From: Elusimicrobia bacterium CG_4_9_14_3_um_filter_62_55
GTDB taxonomy: Bacteria > Elusimicrobiota > Elusimicrobia > UBA1565
Direction: 5' to 3'
Length of the DNA: 46,717 bases
NCBI GenBank assembly: GCA_002790095.1
Contig: PFUL01000175.1
Span: 1 to 46,717, forward strand
Shown here one piece after another: positions 46,631 to 46,717 of the stretch. The position numbers were made by a program, and so were the translations under genes. Numbering within the stretch: position 1 is the stretch's first letter; every line of letters begins with the position of its first letter. A model generated the notes under the pieces. It made no database searches. It saw only the letters and a program-made list of their open reading frames with translations, and had not been told where the DNA came from.

Positions 46631-46717
46631 GTGCCCTGAAAGCTGTGCCTGGCCAGCGGGTGAAAGTCCCGCCGGGGTAAGTGCCGAGACGCCCCGTAGC
46701 AGACCCGAGTAGGGATG
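46631..46717 (+). ncRNA. Probable 5' end of a group II intron
   Basis: GTGCCC (46631) starts a stretch containing CCAGCGGGTGAAAGTCCCGC, the stem with GTGAAAGTCC that is characteristic of domain I near the 5' end of bacterial group II introns. GTAAGTGCCGAGACGCCCCG and CCCGAGTAGGG follow. The window ends before any maturase gene. The exact 5' base could instead be 46645. Confidence 0.55.

Overview
This is a GC-rich bacterial chromosomal window of about 46.7 kb. No rRNA or tRNA gene is visible. Many products are exported proteins of unknown function with Ala/Pro/Ser-rich stretches after the signal peptide. Together with a free-standing SWIB protein and pseudopilin-like sequence, this makes me suspect an uncultured high-GC lineage such as Elusimicrobiota. 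That is an impression from gene style only; no marker gene in the window settles it.

Layout. 1-10.3 kb: an XRE regulator, a broken TatD/TcdA chimera, an exported endonuclease I, a sodium:solute symporter, an exported Cys-containing protein, a frameshifted exported M3 peptidase, a nitronate monooxygenase-like flavoenzyme and a wrecked DUF4143 ATPase. 10.5-17.4 kb: a HEAT-like exported protein, a frameshifted exported protein, a PNPOx-like flavoprotein, an MBOAT/SGNH acyl-transfer operon, a Cys/His-rich exported protein, SWIB, a 28-residue lipoprotein and a YceI-like protein. 17.4-22.9 kb: a minus-strand operon (alpha/beta hydrolase, B12-type radical SAM, YceH, topA, small exported hydrolase-like protein) joined by short stop/start overlaps. 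23-31.1 kb: DUF952, a collapsed AAA ATPase relic, an exported metallopeptidase/adenylate-kinase fusion, a 278-bp MITE-like element, an MBL-fold protein and three more exported proteins. 31.1-33.6 kb: a HigBA-type toxin-antitoxin cassette bracketed by a 41-bp direct repeat, then an orphan histidine kinase. 33.7-39.5 kb: adenine/adenosine deaminase, SecY plus an FKBP lipoprotein, and an ATP-grasp ligase followed by an N-formylglutamate amidohydrolase-DUF1704 fusion. 39.5-46.7 kb: 2-oxoacid dehydrogenase E1 beta/alpha, two proteins of unknown function (one with a pseudopilin-like domain), a 3D-domain cell-wall protein, HMG-CoA lyase and the 5' end of a probable group II intron.

Three themes run through the window. 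First, promoters: more than a dozen genes have a TANNNT -10 box, often preceded by TGN, ending only 5-10 nt before the start codon, usually with no Shine-Dalgarno sequence. This implies pervasive leaderless mRNA and it corrects several start codons. Second, gene decay by deletion and frameshift: TatD/TcdA, DUF4143 ATPase, AAA ATPase, M3 peptidase and the protein at 11.7 kb. Third, the exported-protein genes often have short GGCC/TAGG-rich tracts just upstream.

The strongest candidate for an undescribed system is the ATP-grasp plus amidohydrolase-DUF1704 pair at 36.5-39.5 kb. It has the ingredients of a ligase/carboxypeptidase writer-eraser couple. Next comes the exported metallopeptidase-adenylate kinase fusion at 24.0-26.4 kb.
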